From Branchiostoma floridae (taxonomy: Eukaryota; Chordata; Leptocardii; Amphioxiformes; Branchiostomatidae), in the NCBI RefSeq assembly GCF_000003815.2, contig NW_023365869.1:1-22810 (forward strand): a DNA stretch of 22,810 bases, in the 5' to 3' direction. The position numbers were made by a program, and so were the translations under genes. Below the pieces are notes generated by a model that was not told the origin of the DNA, ran no database searches, and saw only the letters and a program-made list of their open reading frames with translations. This document shows positions 21,001 to 22,810 of the stretch, one piece after another. The first letter of the stretch is position 1. The number at the start of each line of letters is the position of its first letter.

Positions 21001-22810
21001 TAATAATCCTCCTCATGTAATCACAGAGAAAACTACGCGACTGACAACAGAGAAAACGACACTTCCAACAACAATAGTCCCAACAACACAAATCTCGACG
21101 CAAAAAACTACAGCACAGACCACCGAGAAGACAACATTACCAACTACCATTGTCACTACACACAAAACTACACAACAAACTACCCATAGATCGACGCTAC
21201 CATCGACAGTACAGCCTACAACATTAGTCACCACGGGTAAAACTACAATAACATAGATTATAGAATAGTAAAATCATTAAATCTTTGCATAAAAATTCTA
21301 AATAACAATTACATTATATTGTACATCCTTTACAAGGATTCACACAAGACACTATGCCTTTCCATACAAAGGTGAAGCCATACTTTTCAGGAGTGATTAA
21401 TGGTTGGCATTATATTGCAGAGAAAACCACGGGAATCCCAACAACACAAAAAACTACAGGTGACTGCATTGATAATGAATTAGCCATCTCCCATCCAAAG
21501 CAAAGAAACCACACCCGGGCTATCATTTCTGCTTTTTTTAAAACAATCACAAAGCCACAAGACCAATTTGAATCACATACTTTACTTAATAACAACTATG
21601 GCAACAAATAGCCTTTAACTAAGTTTTAGTAGTCACACTACGACCCATCAAGCACACTATGAATATTCTATCTATTTTGAATTTTATCCTTTCTCAGAGA
21701 AAACTACCCTGCCAACAACAATCAGGACAACACTTCCGACGACATTTAATCCAACAACACACGTGTCTACGGAAAAAACGACAGAACAGACCACTGAAAA
21801 GACAACGATGGTAACCACACAGGAAACCACTCACATCACTACAGATCAAACAACTTTTCTTCCAACAACAGAAGTCACTACAGGTAAAATTAGCTTCTAC
21901 ATATTACAAATACCTTCTAGGTATTGACAACCAATGCGTATTGAATTTTTCCTATTCCAATTCTCGTTTTTAACGTATCAACTTCTTCCTCTTTTTCACA
22001 CAAGGCATTTCAACACAATTGAGCTTTAAATGTAAAACAAACTTTATTGTACAAAAAGTAATAGACATGACTACTATTTCAACCGAGATGGAGCCATCCA
22101 CACCGAAGCATACAGACATATGTATACGAAGCATTCATCAACAAACGGCGATGTAAAACTTCATGGAATGAAACCTGACATATGCACAACAAGCATTTGA
22201 TGATTAAACCAATATTCCGAATGTTCTAACGGCAAAGTGTTAAGTCATTGAAAACTATTTTATATCATCTCAGCAAAAACCACACAAGTCACAACGGAGA
22301 AGACAACGCTTCCAACAACAATAGTTCCAACAACACACAAATCTACAGAAGAAACTACAGCACAGACCACCGAAAAGTCAACTTTACCAACAACCGTTGT
22401 GACGACTCAAAAATCAACACAAGAAACTACTCAAAAGACAACAGTACCATCCACATTGCAGCCTACAACAGAGGCTACAACAGGTAAAACTATTCTCAAC
22501 TTTTCACAAACAATGGGAAATAGATTTGTCCTATGTACATGTATGGCAGCCCCTAAGGTATCACCACACCAAGAATACAAGTTGTTTGATATGCACAGTA
22601 GAATTTCCAATGGACCGGAGAAAGATGTAACATCTCTTAAATATTTACTTACTAAAGATGGAAAGATTTCTGAAGAAGAAAAAGTAATATAGGTAGCCCA
22701 CACTATATTTTTTCAGAAACGATTAAATCTTTGCATTCTATTGCAGAGAAAACCACGAAAATAACCACTAATCCAACGACAATTCGCCCAACAAACACAG
22801 TATCAACTCT
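1..22810 (+). CDS. Multi-exon Thr-rich mucin-like gene (internal portion; exons listed separately)
   Basis: One gene runs through the window on the + strand as an array of short exons. Each has a pyrimidine-rich acceptor ending in AG and a donor GTAAA, GTGAA or GTAGA. Each intact exon has a length divisible by 3, begins with two bases completing a codon (usually G|AG for Glu or G|AC for Asp) and ends with a lone G, so every intron is phase 1. The peptide is built of TT-x-x-PTT and K/E-TT units, roughly 40% Thr, with no cysteine and almost no aromatic residues. This is typical of densely O-glycosylated mucin domains or extracellular stalks. I see no signal peptide, VWD, cystine-knot, transmembrane or other folded domain, so the ends lie outside the window. 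Summed intact exons give about 1,869 codons. Function beyond a mucin-like spacer cannot be assigned. Whether all exons enter one mRNA is unknown. Confidence 0.75.
110..307 (+). CDS. Array I exon 1, long EKTT type (198 nt)
   Basis: Acceptor TTTCATCTCAG, donor CACAG|GTAAAA. Encodes 66 codons beginning EKTTRPTTEKTTLPTT and ending QPTTLFTTG. Four codons shorter than the 210-nt form, through loss of 12 nt in the VTTQKTTQQTT stretch. The upstream 109 nt are intron. Confidence 0.75.
400..501 (+). CDS. Array I exon 2, 102-nt type
   Basis: Acceptor TTGCTATTCTCAG, donor CATCAG|GTGAAT. Begins DKTTHISTIPTTAKPTSQ and ends TTKITSG. The following intron (502-794) has no recognisable exon. It is a copy of the introns at 1791-2101 and 3659-3956. 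Confidence 0.72.
795..1004 (+). CDS. Array I exon 3, long DQTT type (210 nt)
   Basis: Acceptor CTGTCTCATCTCAG, donor CTACGG|GTAAAA. Begins DQTTQPTTEKTTLPTTVV and ends HPTTLVTTG. It differs from the EKTT type by HISTERTTIQSTEK in the middle and HPTT near the end. Confidence 0.75.
1193..1231 (+). CDS. Array I exon 4, 39-nt micro-exon (only intact copy)
   Basis: Acceptor CCTTTTACCTCAG, donor ACAACAG|GTGAAG. Encodes DTATPITETKITTG when joined to the preceding G. It is the only one of five copies in array I with an intact acceptor, frame and donor. Confidence 0.6.
1398..1595 (+). CDS. Array I exon 5, long EKTT type (198 nt)
   Basis: Acceptor CTCATCGTCAG, donor CACAG|GTAAAA. Begins EKTTRPTTEKTTLPTTLV and ends QPTTLFTTG. 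It shares with the exon at 110 both the 12-nt shortening and the terminal LFTTG, so these two are recent duplicates. Confidence 0.75.
1689..1790 (+). CDS. Array I exon 6, 102-nt type
   Basis: Acceptor GCTATTCTCAG, donor ACAACAG|GTGAAT. Begins DKTTHISTIPTTVKPTTQ and ends TTKITTG. The following 311-nt intron (1791-2101) holds no further exon. Confidence 0.73.
2102..2311 (+). CDS. Array I exon 7, long DQTT type (210 nt)
   Basis: Acceptor CTGTCTCATCTCAG, donor CTACGG|GTAAAA. Begins DQTTQPTTEKTTLPTTVV. It is a near copy of the exon at 795 with STGKTT in place of STEKTT. Confidence 0.75.
2421..2459 (+). pseudogene. Decayed 39-nt micro-exon
   Basis: Aligns with the intact micro-exon at 1193. The acceptor is CTACCTCAA instead of CCTCAG and there is an in-frame TGA at 2438-2440. 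The donor CAACAG|GTGAAT survives. It is very unlikely to be spliced. Confidence 0.6.
2627..2836 (+). CDS. Array I exon 9, hybrid long exon (210 nt)
   Basis: The upstream intron and the 5' start (EKTTRPTTEKTTPPTT) are of the EKTT type. The 3' end (HPTTLVTTG with donor CTACGG|GTAAAA) is of the DQTT type, and it is followed directly by a micro-exon relic with no 102-nt exon. It looks like the product of unequal exchange between the two long exon types. Confidence 0.75.
3042..3079 (+). pseudogene. Decayed 39-nt micro-exon
   Basis: Matches the micro-exon around ATACAGCGATACACATAAG. The acceptor is ACCTCCG, and the donor region reads CTGGATAAT instead of CAGGTGAAT. Both splice signals are lost. 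Confidence 0.55.
3248..3457 (+). CDS. Array I exon 11, long EKTT type starting VKTT (210 nt)
   Basis: Acceptor TTGTCTCGTCTCAG, donor CACAG|GTAAAA. The first codon is G|TG (Val) instead of Glu. Continues KTTRPTTEETTLPTTIV and ends QPTTLVTTG. Full 70-codon form with the VTTQKTTQQTT stretch present. Confidence 0.75.
3557..3658 (+). CDS. Array I exon 12, 102-nt type
   Basis: Acceptor GCTATTCTCAG, donor ACAACAG|GTGAAC. Begins DKTTHISTIPTTAKPTTQ and ends VQPTTKITTG. Confidence 0.73.
3957..4166 (+). CDS. Array I exon 13, long DQTT type (210 nt)
   Basis: Acceptor CTATCTCATCTCAG, donor CTACGG|GTAAAA. Begins DQTTRPTTERTTLPTTVV, with STGKTT in the middle and HPTTLVTTG at the end. Confidence 0.75.
4353..4385 (+). 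pseudogene. Decayed micro-exon
   Basis: Located by the flanking CCTTTACCTCAAGCACAACG. The acceptor CAG has become CAAG and the body has collapsed into an A-rich run before GGTGAATG. The length is about 33 nt instead of 39. Not expected to splice in frame. Confidence 0.5.
4551..4760 (+). CDS. Array I exon 15, hybrid long exon (210 nt)
   Basis: The upstream intron is of the EKTT type (GAGTATTTAAGTCACAGATA), yet the exon begins DQTTRPTTEKTTLPTT and ends HPTTLVTTG with donor CTACGG|GTAAAA. No 102-nt exon follows. It is a second recombinant long exon with a breakpoint different from that at 2627. Confidence 0.75.
4914..4952 (+). pseudogene. Decayed 39-nt micro-exon
   Basis: The acceptor reads CCTCACACAG instead of CCTCAGACACAG, so the AG is lost at the normal position. 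Using the next AG (4918) puts a TAA in frame. The donor ACAACAG|GTGAAC is intact. Confidence 0.5.
5126..5337 (+). pseudogene. Broken terminal exon of array I (EKTT type)
   Basis: The acceptor CTATCTCAG and the first two-thirds (EKTTRPTTEKTTLPTTLV onward) are intact. The 3' third has diverged, gives an in-frame TAG at 5311-5313, and the donor has changed from CAGGTAAA to CTGAGTAAA. If spliced in, it would end the protein. More likely it is a dead exon at the array edge. Confidence 0.6.
5343..5810. other. Exon-free AT-rich spacer between arrays I and II
   Basis: No Thr-rich exon, no ORF of note and no copy of the array introns up to about 5690. The last 60 nt resemble the intron upstream of the exon at 19671 (TTTAGTCATxGATAACCATT). 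Contains short alternating ATGTA/ACATA stretches around 5575-5605 only. Confidence 0.5.
5811..6020 (+). CDS. Array II exon, 210 nt (AKTTPV start, LLTTG end; hybrid)
   Basis: Acceptor ATCTCATTAG (TAG), donor CCACGG|GTAAAA. Starts AKTTPVTTEKTTLPTTIV, like the exons at 13264 and 19671, but the 3' half (ERTSLPTT through HPTTLLTTG) matches the exons at 14105 and 16006. It looks recombinant. Confidence 0.72.
6348..6473 (+). CDS. Array II exon, 126 nt
   Basis: Strong acceptor CATTTTATTGCAG, donor CCACAG|GTAGAC. Begins EKTTGVTTIPTTIRPTTQ, has two VTTL-xTTQ repeats and ends QPTTQITTG. The 327-nt intron before it (6021-6347) holds no exon but carries the segment GATGGAGCCATCCACAACAT. Confidence 0.77.
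6536..6605 (+). repeat. Left terminal inverted repeat and subterminal block
   Basis: GGGCTTATTCA is the terminal match. Next come CACGTG (6545-6550) and two perfect TGACGTCA palindromes at 6549-6556 and 6560-6567. GCCATCTTGGGGTCC at 6591-6605 is shared with the right end in inverted orientation, 55 bp in from the terminus. Confidence 0.75.
6549..6567 (+). promoter_or_regulatory. Twin CRE-like sites at the left end
   Basis: Two TGACGTCA palindromes start 11 bp apart, the consensus for CREB/ATF-type bZIP factors, next to a CACGTG E-box. Their place just outside the + gene suggests a promoter, but no transcription start can be read from sequence. Confidence 0.4.
6628..6735. other. Assembly gap (108 N)
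   Basis: Run of N. It hides the start codon and 5' part of the YqaJ-type gene, whose frame is already open at the first known base after the gap. Confidence 0.99.
6737..9184 (+). CDS. SWIM / YqaJ exonuclease / double-PHD protein of the transposon (5' end missing)
   Basis: The frame is open from the gap edge, so 815 codons remain and the true start is lost; the GTG at 6800 is internal. Residues counted from 6737: a family-typical N-terminal stretch (GIDPFLIP, SLQAYNYVKSGFV); a SWIM-like zinc site, C106-x2-C109 and C117-x-H119; a lambda-exonuclease/YqaJ nuclease fold at about 284-450 with RAGRIGAS, E341, D380 in ATPD, E394-V-K396 and the helix YYYQVQQQLF; PHD-like finger 1 at about 514-560 (HLSC, WLCPLC); PHD-like finger 2 at about 591-645 (HLPC, WKCLQC); then 15 QEPxSQxQ octads (652-771). 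The nuclease residues are intact, so it could be active, probably 5'-3' exonuclease on transposon DNA ends; PHD fingers may target chromatin. Codon use and GC content differ from the AT-rich host exons. Family is confident; role in transposition is inferred. Confidence 0.85.
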   Translation, partial: AVGIDPFLIPEDQLDADSLPAVESIDLVSYLVLDTSFYTQESFKAFKSLQAYNYVKSGFVESVKAKVLAGKHVVLGKVKHSQKWNDPSAHVWIIATPGGTILSAHCRDCLAGLGECCSHVASILFYLEMYHRHVSDISPTDLPNSWLSRTTPFPRTNPMAEMRNIDCSSAKKLKSNLGNSMTELQTDGNNESPTNPCTPSATEMTGLFEKLDTAKFKSPLLSFEDQHFGAFVPSSHNVATISDLADQKYLDISYDDLLEECSKVEVKLTDSDRKMIEVDTRDQARGSSFFKHRAGRIGASISKQASATNPAQPSKSLIKTVCYPKIFTFTTAATEHGCKHEKHAIAEYRKMMETKHNNFKVEQCGMFVHPEHQFLHATPDFICSCDCCGQGCGEVKCPHCLKDMDFQEYVKRRSACLKEEEKTFVLRKEHGYYYQVQQQLFVTSKSYCDFVVCAAQDNGRAEIIVNRIKPDLQHWNNVVPKLAQFWRYCILPEILGRWYTQKRDLVLQPATGTDICFCRSTSDSPVATCTSHACPITTFHLSCLKIREVPAKWLCPLCHISADKSTRLKSFNSSNPKKMSAAPEKALQLLSICVCKKKAMTRDKLLECHNGSCENGKFFHLPCINFKKMPNNATTTWKCLQCRKKTQRPSRQEPNSQAQQEPSSQAQQEPSSQVQQEPSSQAQQEPNSQAQQEPNSQAQQEPNSQAQQEPNSQAQQAPSSQVQQEPSSQAQQEPNSQAQQEPNSQAQQAPSSQVQQAPSSQVQQEPSSQVQQEPSSASSVDPVLERDGLAITGVGKNNHIERFAVTCHMTHDTST
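8690..9049 (+). repeat. Coding 24-bp minisatellite, 15 copies
   Basis: Unit CAAGAACCAAACAGCCAAGC plus CCAG, encoding QEPNSQAQ or QEPSSQAQ/QAPSSQVQ variants; a sixteenth partial copy runs to about 9064. Because 24 is a multiple of 3, several frames on both strands stay open through it. Variant copies recur in blocks, which suggests slippage or unequal exchange. Confidence 0.9.
9172..9673 (+). CDS. Ulp1-like (C48) cysteine protease domain, interrupted by gap
   Basis: Before the gap (9172-9249, frame of 9202) the peptide includes NPAGWLDCDIIHNAHILLKK, the WLxDxxI opening typical of Ulp1/SENP-type C48 peptidases. After the gap (9419-9673) the peptide carries QQQPNSSDCGVFAIAFATCL. That is the C-terminal QxxSxDCG block with catalytic Cys, followed by about 44 residues to the stop TGA (9671-9673). 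The His/Asp part would lie in the 169-N gap. The opening is in a different frame from the preceding YqaJ ORF, and a TGA lies in its frame at 9169-9171. So this is either a separate ORF, a downstream exon, or a formerly fused domain after a frameshift. Expected activity is SUMO/ubiquitin-like isopeptidase; actual activity cannot be judged. Confidence 0.65.
9250..9418. other. Assembly gap (169 N)
   Basis: Splits the Ulp1-like domain. The two sides are in different frames if the gap length is taken literally, so the length may be estimated or an intron may be present. Confidence 0.99.
9702..10235 (+). repeat. Triplicated intron-exon cassette downstream of Ulp1
   Basis: Each copy starts with a donor (ACAG|GTGAGAAAG) and contains CTTGTTCTTCCCCTGTTTACAG as acceptor, giving putative introns 9702-9816, 9918-10020 and 10120-10235. 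The exons between are 9817-9917 and 10021-10119, nearly identical, with reading QVSSPNQQPPSHILVLEK in one frame and a TGA near the end. The third copy's exon (from 10236) has diverged. Since the Ulp1 stop at 9671 lies upstream, these would be 3' UTR introns or an alternative 3' end. Confidence 0.65.
10236..10595. other. Spacer between the convergent transposon genes
   Basis: No coding signature. AATAAA on the - strand at 10443-10448 is a possible polyadenylation signal for the transposase gene. No AATAAA is seen on + for the YqaJ/Ulp1 transcript. Confidence 0.35.
10596..11554. other. Assembly gap (959 N)
   Basis: Hides the catalytic core and C-terminus of the transposase. The nominal length would suit the rest of a DDE_Tnp_4 domain. 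Confidence 0.99.
11555..12758 (-). CDS. THAP-domain DDE_Tnp_4 transposase (3' part in gap)
   Basis: Start chosen at ATG 12758 because MVFCLIVGC puts the first zinc cysteine four residues from the start, as in THAP domains; ATGs at 12767 and 12860 are in frame upstream. Residues 1-100 are the THAP domain: C4-x4-C9, W52, C72-x2-H75-F and the closing DWVPSINLGH. The C-to-C spacing of 62 is longer than the usual THAP range. Next come a basic, NLS-like stretch (RAERAKRSARRRKLREH), three 28-residue acidic repeats, the helix-turn-helix of the DDE_Tnp_4 family (LTPFQEFVMVLVKLRL, NISQPTVSRVFWSW) and the first catalytic block IIDCFEVFIERPS with Asp at 11601-11603. The remaining catalytic residues fall in the gap. 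No stop or frameshift is seen in the 400-codon part available. Function: binds the ends through THAP and catalyses excision and insertion. Confidence 0.85.
12079..12330 (-). repeat. Three tandem 84-bp repeats in the transposase linker
   Basis: Copies at 12079-12162, 12163-12246 and 12247-12330 are almost identical. Each encodes 28 residues including PEDLEQDQPENCPIEPVMVP, an acidic, proline-rich linker between THAP and HTH. Near identity points to recent duplication. Confidence 0.9.
12861..12922 (-). repeat. Right terminal inverted repeat and subterminal block
   Basis: On - this reads GGGCTTATTCAGTCACGTGAC from 12922. It contains the 10-bp palindrome GTCACGTGAC (12902-12911). The shared block GCCATCTTGGGGTCC lies on - at 12861-12875, 47 bp from the end, just outside the first transposase ATGs. 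Confidence 0.75.
12923..13263. other. Host intron resumed after the transposon
   Basis: From AAGGCCTTTTTAAAACATAACC this is a close copy of the introns at about 14827-15164 and 16727-17062, with no exon until 13264. This is the continuation of the intron that begins at 6474. Confidence 0.8.
13264..13473 (+). CDS. Array II exon, 210 nt (EKTTPV type)
   Basis: Acceptor TATGTCATCTCAG, donor ACAACAG|GTAAAA. Begins EKTTPVTTEKTTLPTTIV and ends LQPTTEATTG. TTEETTAQTT in the middle separates it from the TTERTT types. Confidence 0.77.
13728..13814 (+). CDS. Array II exon, 87 nt
   Basis: Acceptor CAATTTATTGCAG, donor CCACAG|GTAAAG. Begins EKTTGFTTISTTQVTTLP and ends KPTTQFTTG. It is the 126-nt type with an internal in-frame 39-nt deletion (IRPTTQVTTL unit lost). 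Confidence 0.75.
14105..14314 (+). CDS. Array II exon, 210 nt (DKTTRQ type)
   Basis: TAG acceptor CATCTTATCTTAG, donor CCACGG|GTAAAA. Begins DKTTRQTTEKTTLPTTIV, includes TTERTSLPTT and ends HPTTLLTTG. Confidence 0.75.
14315..14639. other. Array II intron, 325 nt
   Basis: No exon. Near copy of 6021-6347 and 16216-16540, including TTCACAGCCATTGTAATTAT and GATGGAGCCATCCACAACAT. Confidence 0.7.
14640..14765 (+). CDS. Array II exon, 126 nt
   Basis: Acceptor CATTTTATTGCAG, donor CCACAG|GTAGAC. Begins EKTTGVTTIPTTLRPTTQ and ends QPTTQITTG. Almost identical to the exon at 6348. Confidence 0.77.
14766..15164. other. Array II intron with empty transposon site
   Basis: 399 nt without an exon. The sequence GACGCTATAAGGCC (TATA at 14824-14827) is the paralogous site without the transposon. 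Confidence 0.75.
15165..15374 (+). CDS. Array II exon, 210 nt (EKTTPV type)
   Basis: Acceptor TATGTCATCTCAG, donor ACAACAG|GTAAAT. Begins EKTTPVTTEKTTLPTTIV and ends FQPTTEATTG. Near copy of the exon at 13264, with TTMVTTQ in place of TTIVTTQ. Confidence 0.77.
15634..15720 (+). CDS. Array II exon, 87 nt
   Basis: Acceptor CAATTTATTGCAG, donor CCACAG|GTAAAG. Begins EETTGFTTISTTQVTTLP and ends KPTTQFTTG. It shares the 39-nt internal loss with the exon at 13728. Confidence 0.75.
16006..16215 (+). CDS. Array II exon, 210 nt (DKTTRQ type)
   Basis: TAG acceptor CATCTTATCTTAG, donor CCACGG|GTAAAA. Copy of the exon at 14105, ending HPTTLLTTG. Confidence 0.75.
16216..16540. other. Array II intron, 325 nt
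   Basis: No exon. Near copy of 14315-14639. Confidence 0.7.
16541..16666 (+). CDS. Array II exon, 126 nt
   Basis: Acceptor CATTTTATTGCAG, donor CCACAG|GTAGAC. Begins EKTTGFTTIPTTLRPTTQ, with LPTT in place of LSTT and a KPTTQITTG end. These features are intermediate between array II and array III copies. Confidence 0.77.
16667..17062. other. Array II/III junction intron with second empty transposon site
   Basis: 396 nt without an exon. TATA at 16724-16727 within AAGCTATAAGGCCTTTTT is a second uninterrupted copy of the insertion site. Confidence 0.75.
17063..17272 (+). CDS. Array III exon, 210 nt (EKTTPV type)
   Basis: Acceptor TATGTCATCTCAG, donor ACAACAG|GTAAAA. Begins EKTTPVTTEKTTLPTTIV and ends LQPTTEKTTG, unlike the EATTG end of its relatives. 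Confidence 0.77.
17525..17650 (+). CDS. Array III exon, 126 nt (first)
   Basis: Acceptor GGCATTCTATTGCAG, donor ACAACAG|GTAAAC. Begins EKTTGFTTIPTTIRPTTQ, has LQTTQVTTLP and ends KPSTQFTTG. Confidence 0.77.
17801..17926 (+). CDS. Array III exon, 126 nt (second)
   Basis: Acceptor GACATTTTATTGCAG, donor CCACAG|GTAGAG. Begins EKTTGFTTIPTTIRPTTQ and ends KPTTQITTG, with VSTLP in the second repeat. Confidence 0.77.
18049..18303 (+). pseudogene. Open 255-nt Thr-rich exon with a lost acceptor
   Basis: From 18049 an in-phase frame is open for 85 codons to a good donor (CAATAG|GTAAAC). It starts DKTTRPTTHLTTPVTATH and ends KLTTQHAIG. The middle is unusual for this gene: charged and Asn-rich (NRLENDTKNNSYHSKAK). 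The acceptor reads TTATCTCAT where the paralogue at 20802 has TTATCTCAG. The frame is intact, so loss of the acceptor is recent or a sequence error. Confidence 0.5.
18422..18631 (+). CDS. Array III exon, 210 nt (EKTTRL type)
   Basis: Acceptor CTTATGTAATCGCAG, donor CCACGG|GTAAAA. Begins EKTTRLTTEKTTLPTTIV, with QISTQKTTAQ, THKTTQQ and a QPTTLVTTG end. Confidence 0.77.
18819..18857 (+). CDS. Array III micro-exon, 39 nt
   Basis: Acceptor CATTTTATTGCAG, donor CTTCAG|GTGACT. Encodes EKTTGIPTTQITSG with the preceding G. It resembles a 126-nt exon reduced to its two ends. Confidence 0.65.
19089..19274 (+). CDS. Array III exon, 186 nt
   Basis: Acceptor ATCCTTTCTCAG, donor CCACAG|GTAAAA. Begins EKTTLPTTIRTTLPTTFS and ends LLPTTEVTTG. 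A distinct exon class, with TTMATTQETTHITT. Confidence 0.75.
19275..19670. other. Array III intron, 396 nt
   Basis: No exon. Contains a short (TA)n run at about 19510-19524. Matches 21884-22273 in parts. Confidence 0.6.
19671..19880 (+). CDS. Array III exon, 210 nt (AKTTPV type)
   Basis: Acceptor TTTATATCATCAG, donor ACAACAG|GTAAAA. First codon G|CG gives Ala. Begins AKTTPVTTEKTTLPTTIV and ends VQPTTEATTG. Confidence 0.77.
20141..20266 (+). CDS. Array III exon, 126 nt (first, second unit)
   Basis: Acceptor CAATCTATTGCAG, donor CCACAG|GTAAAG. Begins EKTTGFTTIPTTFRPTTQ and ends KPTTQFTTG. Confidence 0.77.
20549..20674 (+). CDS. Array III exon, 126 nt (second, second unit)
   Basis: Acceptor GACATTTTATTGCAG, donor CACCGG|GTAAAT. 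Begins EKTTGFTTIPTTIRPTTQ, with two xSTLP repeats, and ends KPTTQITTG. Confidence 0.77.
20802..20888 (+). pseudogene. Decayed paralogue of the 255-nt exon
   Basis: The acceptor TTATCTCAG is intact here, but the two bases AC that follow it in the copy at 18049 are missing. The phase-1 frame therefore shifts to Asn-rich sequence ending at TAA 20886-20888. The Thr-rich frame (MPTTHPTTLV, ATHVTT) is still recognisable. The 3' half of the other copy is not preserved. Confidence 0.5.
21027..21236 (+). CDS. Array III exon, 210 nt (EKTTRL type, second unit)
   Basis: Acceptor CATGTAATCACAG, donor CCACGG|GTAAAA. Same start and end as the exon at 18422 (EKTTRLTTEKTTLPTT to QPTTLVTTG). Confidence 0.77.
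21421..21459 (+). CDS. Array III micro-exon, 39 nt (second unit)
   Basis: Acceptor CATTATATTGCAG, donor CTACAG|GTGACT. Encodes EKTTGIPTTQKTTG. Frame and both splice sites are kept in both copies of this micro-exon, unlike the array I micro-exon. Confidence 0.65.
21698..21883 (+). CDS. Array III exon, 186 nt (second unit)
   Basis: Acceptor ATCCTTTCTCAG, donor CTACAG|GTAAAA. Begins EKTTLPTTIRTTLPTTFN and ends FLPTTEVTTG. Confidence 0.75.
21884..22273. other. Array III intron, 390 nt
   Basis: No exon. Contains ACCGAGATGGAGCCATCCACA at about 22082, related to the array II intron segment. Confidence 0.6.
22274..22483 (+). CDS. Array III exon, 210 nt (AKTTQV type, third unit)
   Basis: Acceptor TATATCATCTCAG, donor ACAACAG|GTAAAA. 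First codon G|CA gives Ala. Begins AKTTQVTTEKTTLPTTIV and ends LQPTTEATTG. Confidence 0.77.
22747..22810 (+). CDS. Array III exon, 126-nt type, cut by window end
   Basis: Acceptor GCATTCTATTGCAG. Begins EKTTKITTNPTTIRPTN, then TVST to the window edge; the donor is outside. Compared with other copies GFTTIP is replaced by KITTNP and PTTQ by PTNT. Confidence 0.65.

Larger units (their letters stand above)
17063..22810 (+). repeat. Exon array III: tandem seven-exon unit of about 2.6 kb
   Basis: The unit is 210-nt (TTPV/TTQV type), 126-nt, 126-nt, decayed exon, 210-nt (EKTTRL type), 39-nt micro-exon, 186-nt exon. Units begin at 17063, 19671 and 22274, with spacings of 2,608 and 2,603 nt. The third is cut by the window end. 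Introns are co-duplicated. Confidence 0.8.

Noticed and set aside
1-22810. Array as an assembly artefact of duplicated reads
   Set aside because: Copies differ by many substitutions, indels and distinct decays, and three different unit periods are present. A partial copy-number misassembly still cannot be excluded.

Overview
The window is eukaryotic and almost certainly from an invertebrate animal. It has short exons with GT..AG introns, an AT-rich host background and a eukaryotic DNA transposon. A marine deuterostome such as a lancelet would fit the long tandem exon arrays and the transposon family, but that is a guess. Three runs of N (6628-6735, 9250-9418, 10596-11554) are assembly gaps, and all fall inside the transposon.

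Host gene (+ strand, whole window). I resolve 43 Thr/Pro-rich exons or exon relics of one mucin-like gene. Every intact internal exon is a multiple of 3 nt, starts after AG and ends in a lone G before GT, so all are symmetric phase 1-1. There are 35 intact exons (about 1,870 codons), seven decayed ones and one cut by the right edge. The encoded protein is Lys/Glu/Thr/Pro repeats without cysteine, as expected of an O-glycosylated stalk. Neither the start, the signal peptide nor the 3' end is in the window.

The exons form three tandem arrays of multi-exon units. Array I (1-5340) has a unit of about 1.25 kb: long exon, 102-nt exon, long exon, 39-nt micro-exon. Array II (5811-17062) has a unit of about 1.9 kb: 210-, 126-, 210- and 87-nt exons. 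Array III (17063-22810) has a unit of about 2.6 kb with seven exons, one of them decayed. Introns are duplicated with the exons. Between arrays I and II lies an exon-free AT-rich stretch (5343-5810).

Transposon (6536-12922). A GC-richer DNA transposon sits in an intron of array II, flanked by TATA. Two uninterrupted paralogous copies of the same intron site are present in the window. Its terminal inverted repeats begin GGGCTTATTCA. It carries convergent genes. On + there is a SWIM / YqaJ-exonuclease / double-PHD protein with a 24-bp coding minisatellite, followed by a Ulp1-like (C48) cysteine protease domain broken by a gap. On - there is a THAP-domain transposase with an HTH and DDE_Tnp_4 start, truncated by the 959-nt gap. 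This gene set matches the ISL2EU group as I remember it. The additions that stand out are PHD fingers, Ulp1 and a triplicated intron-exon cassette downstream of Ulp1.
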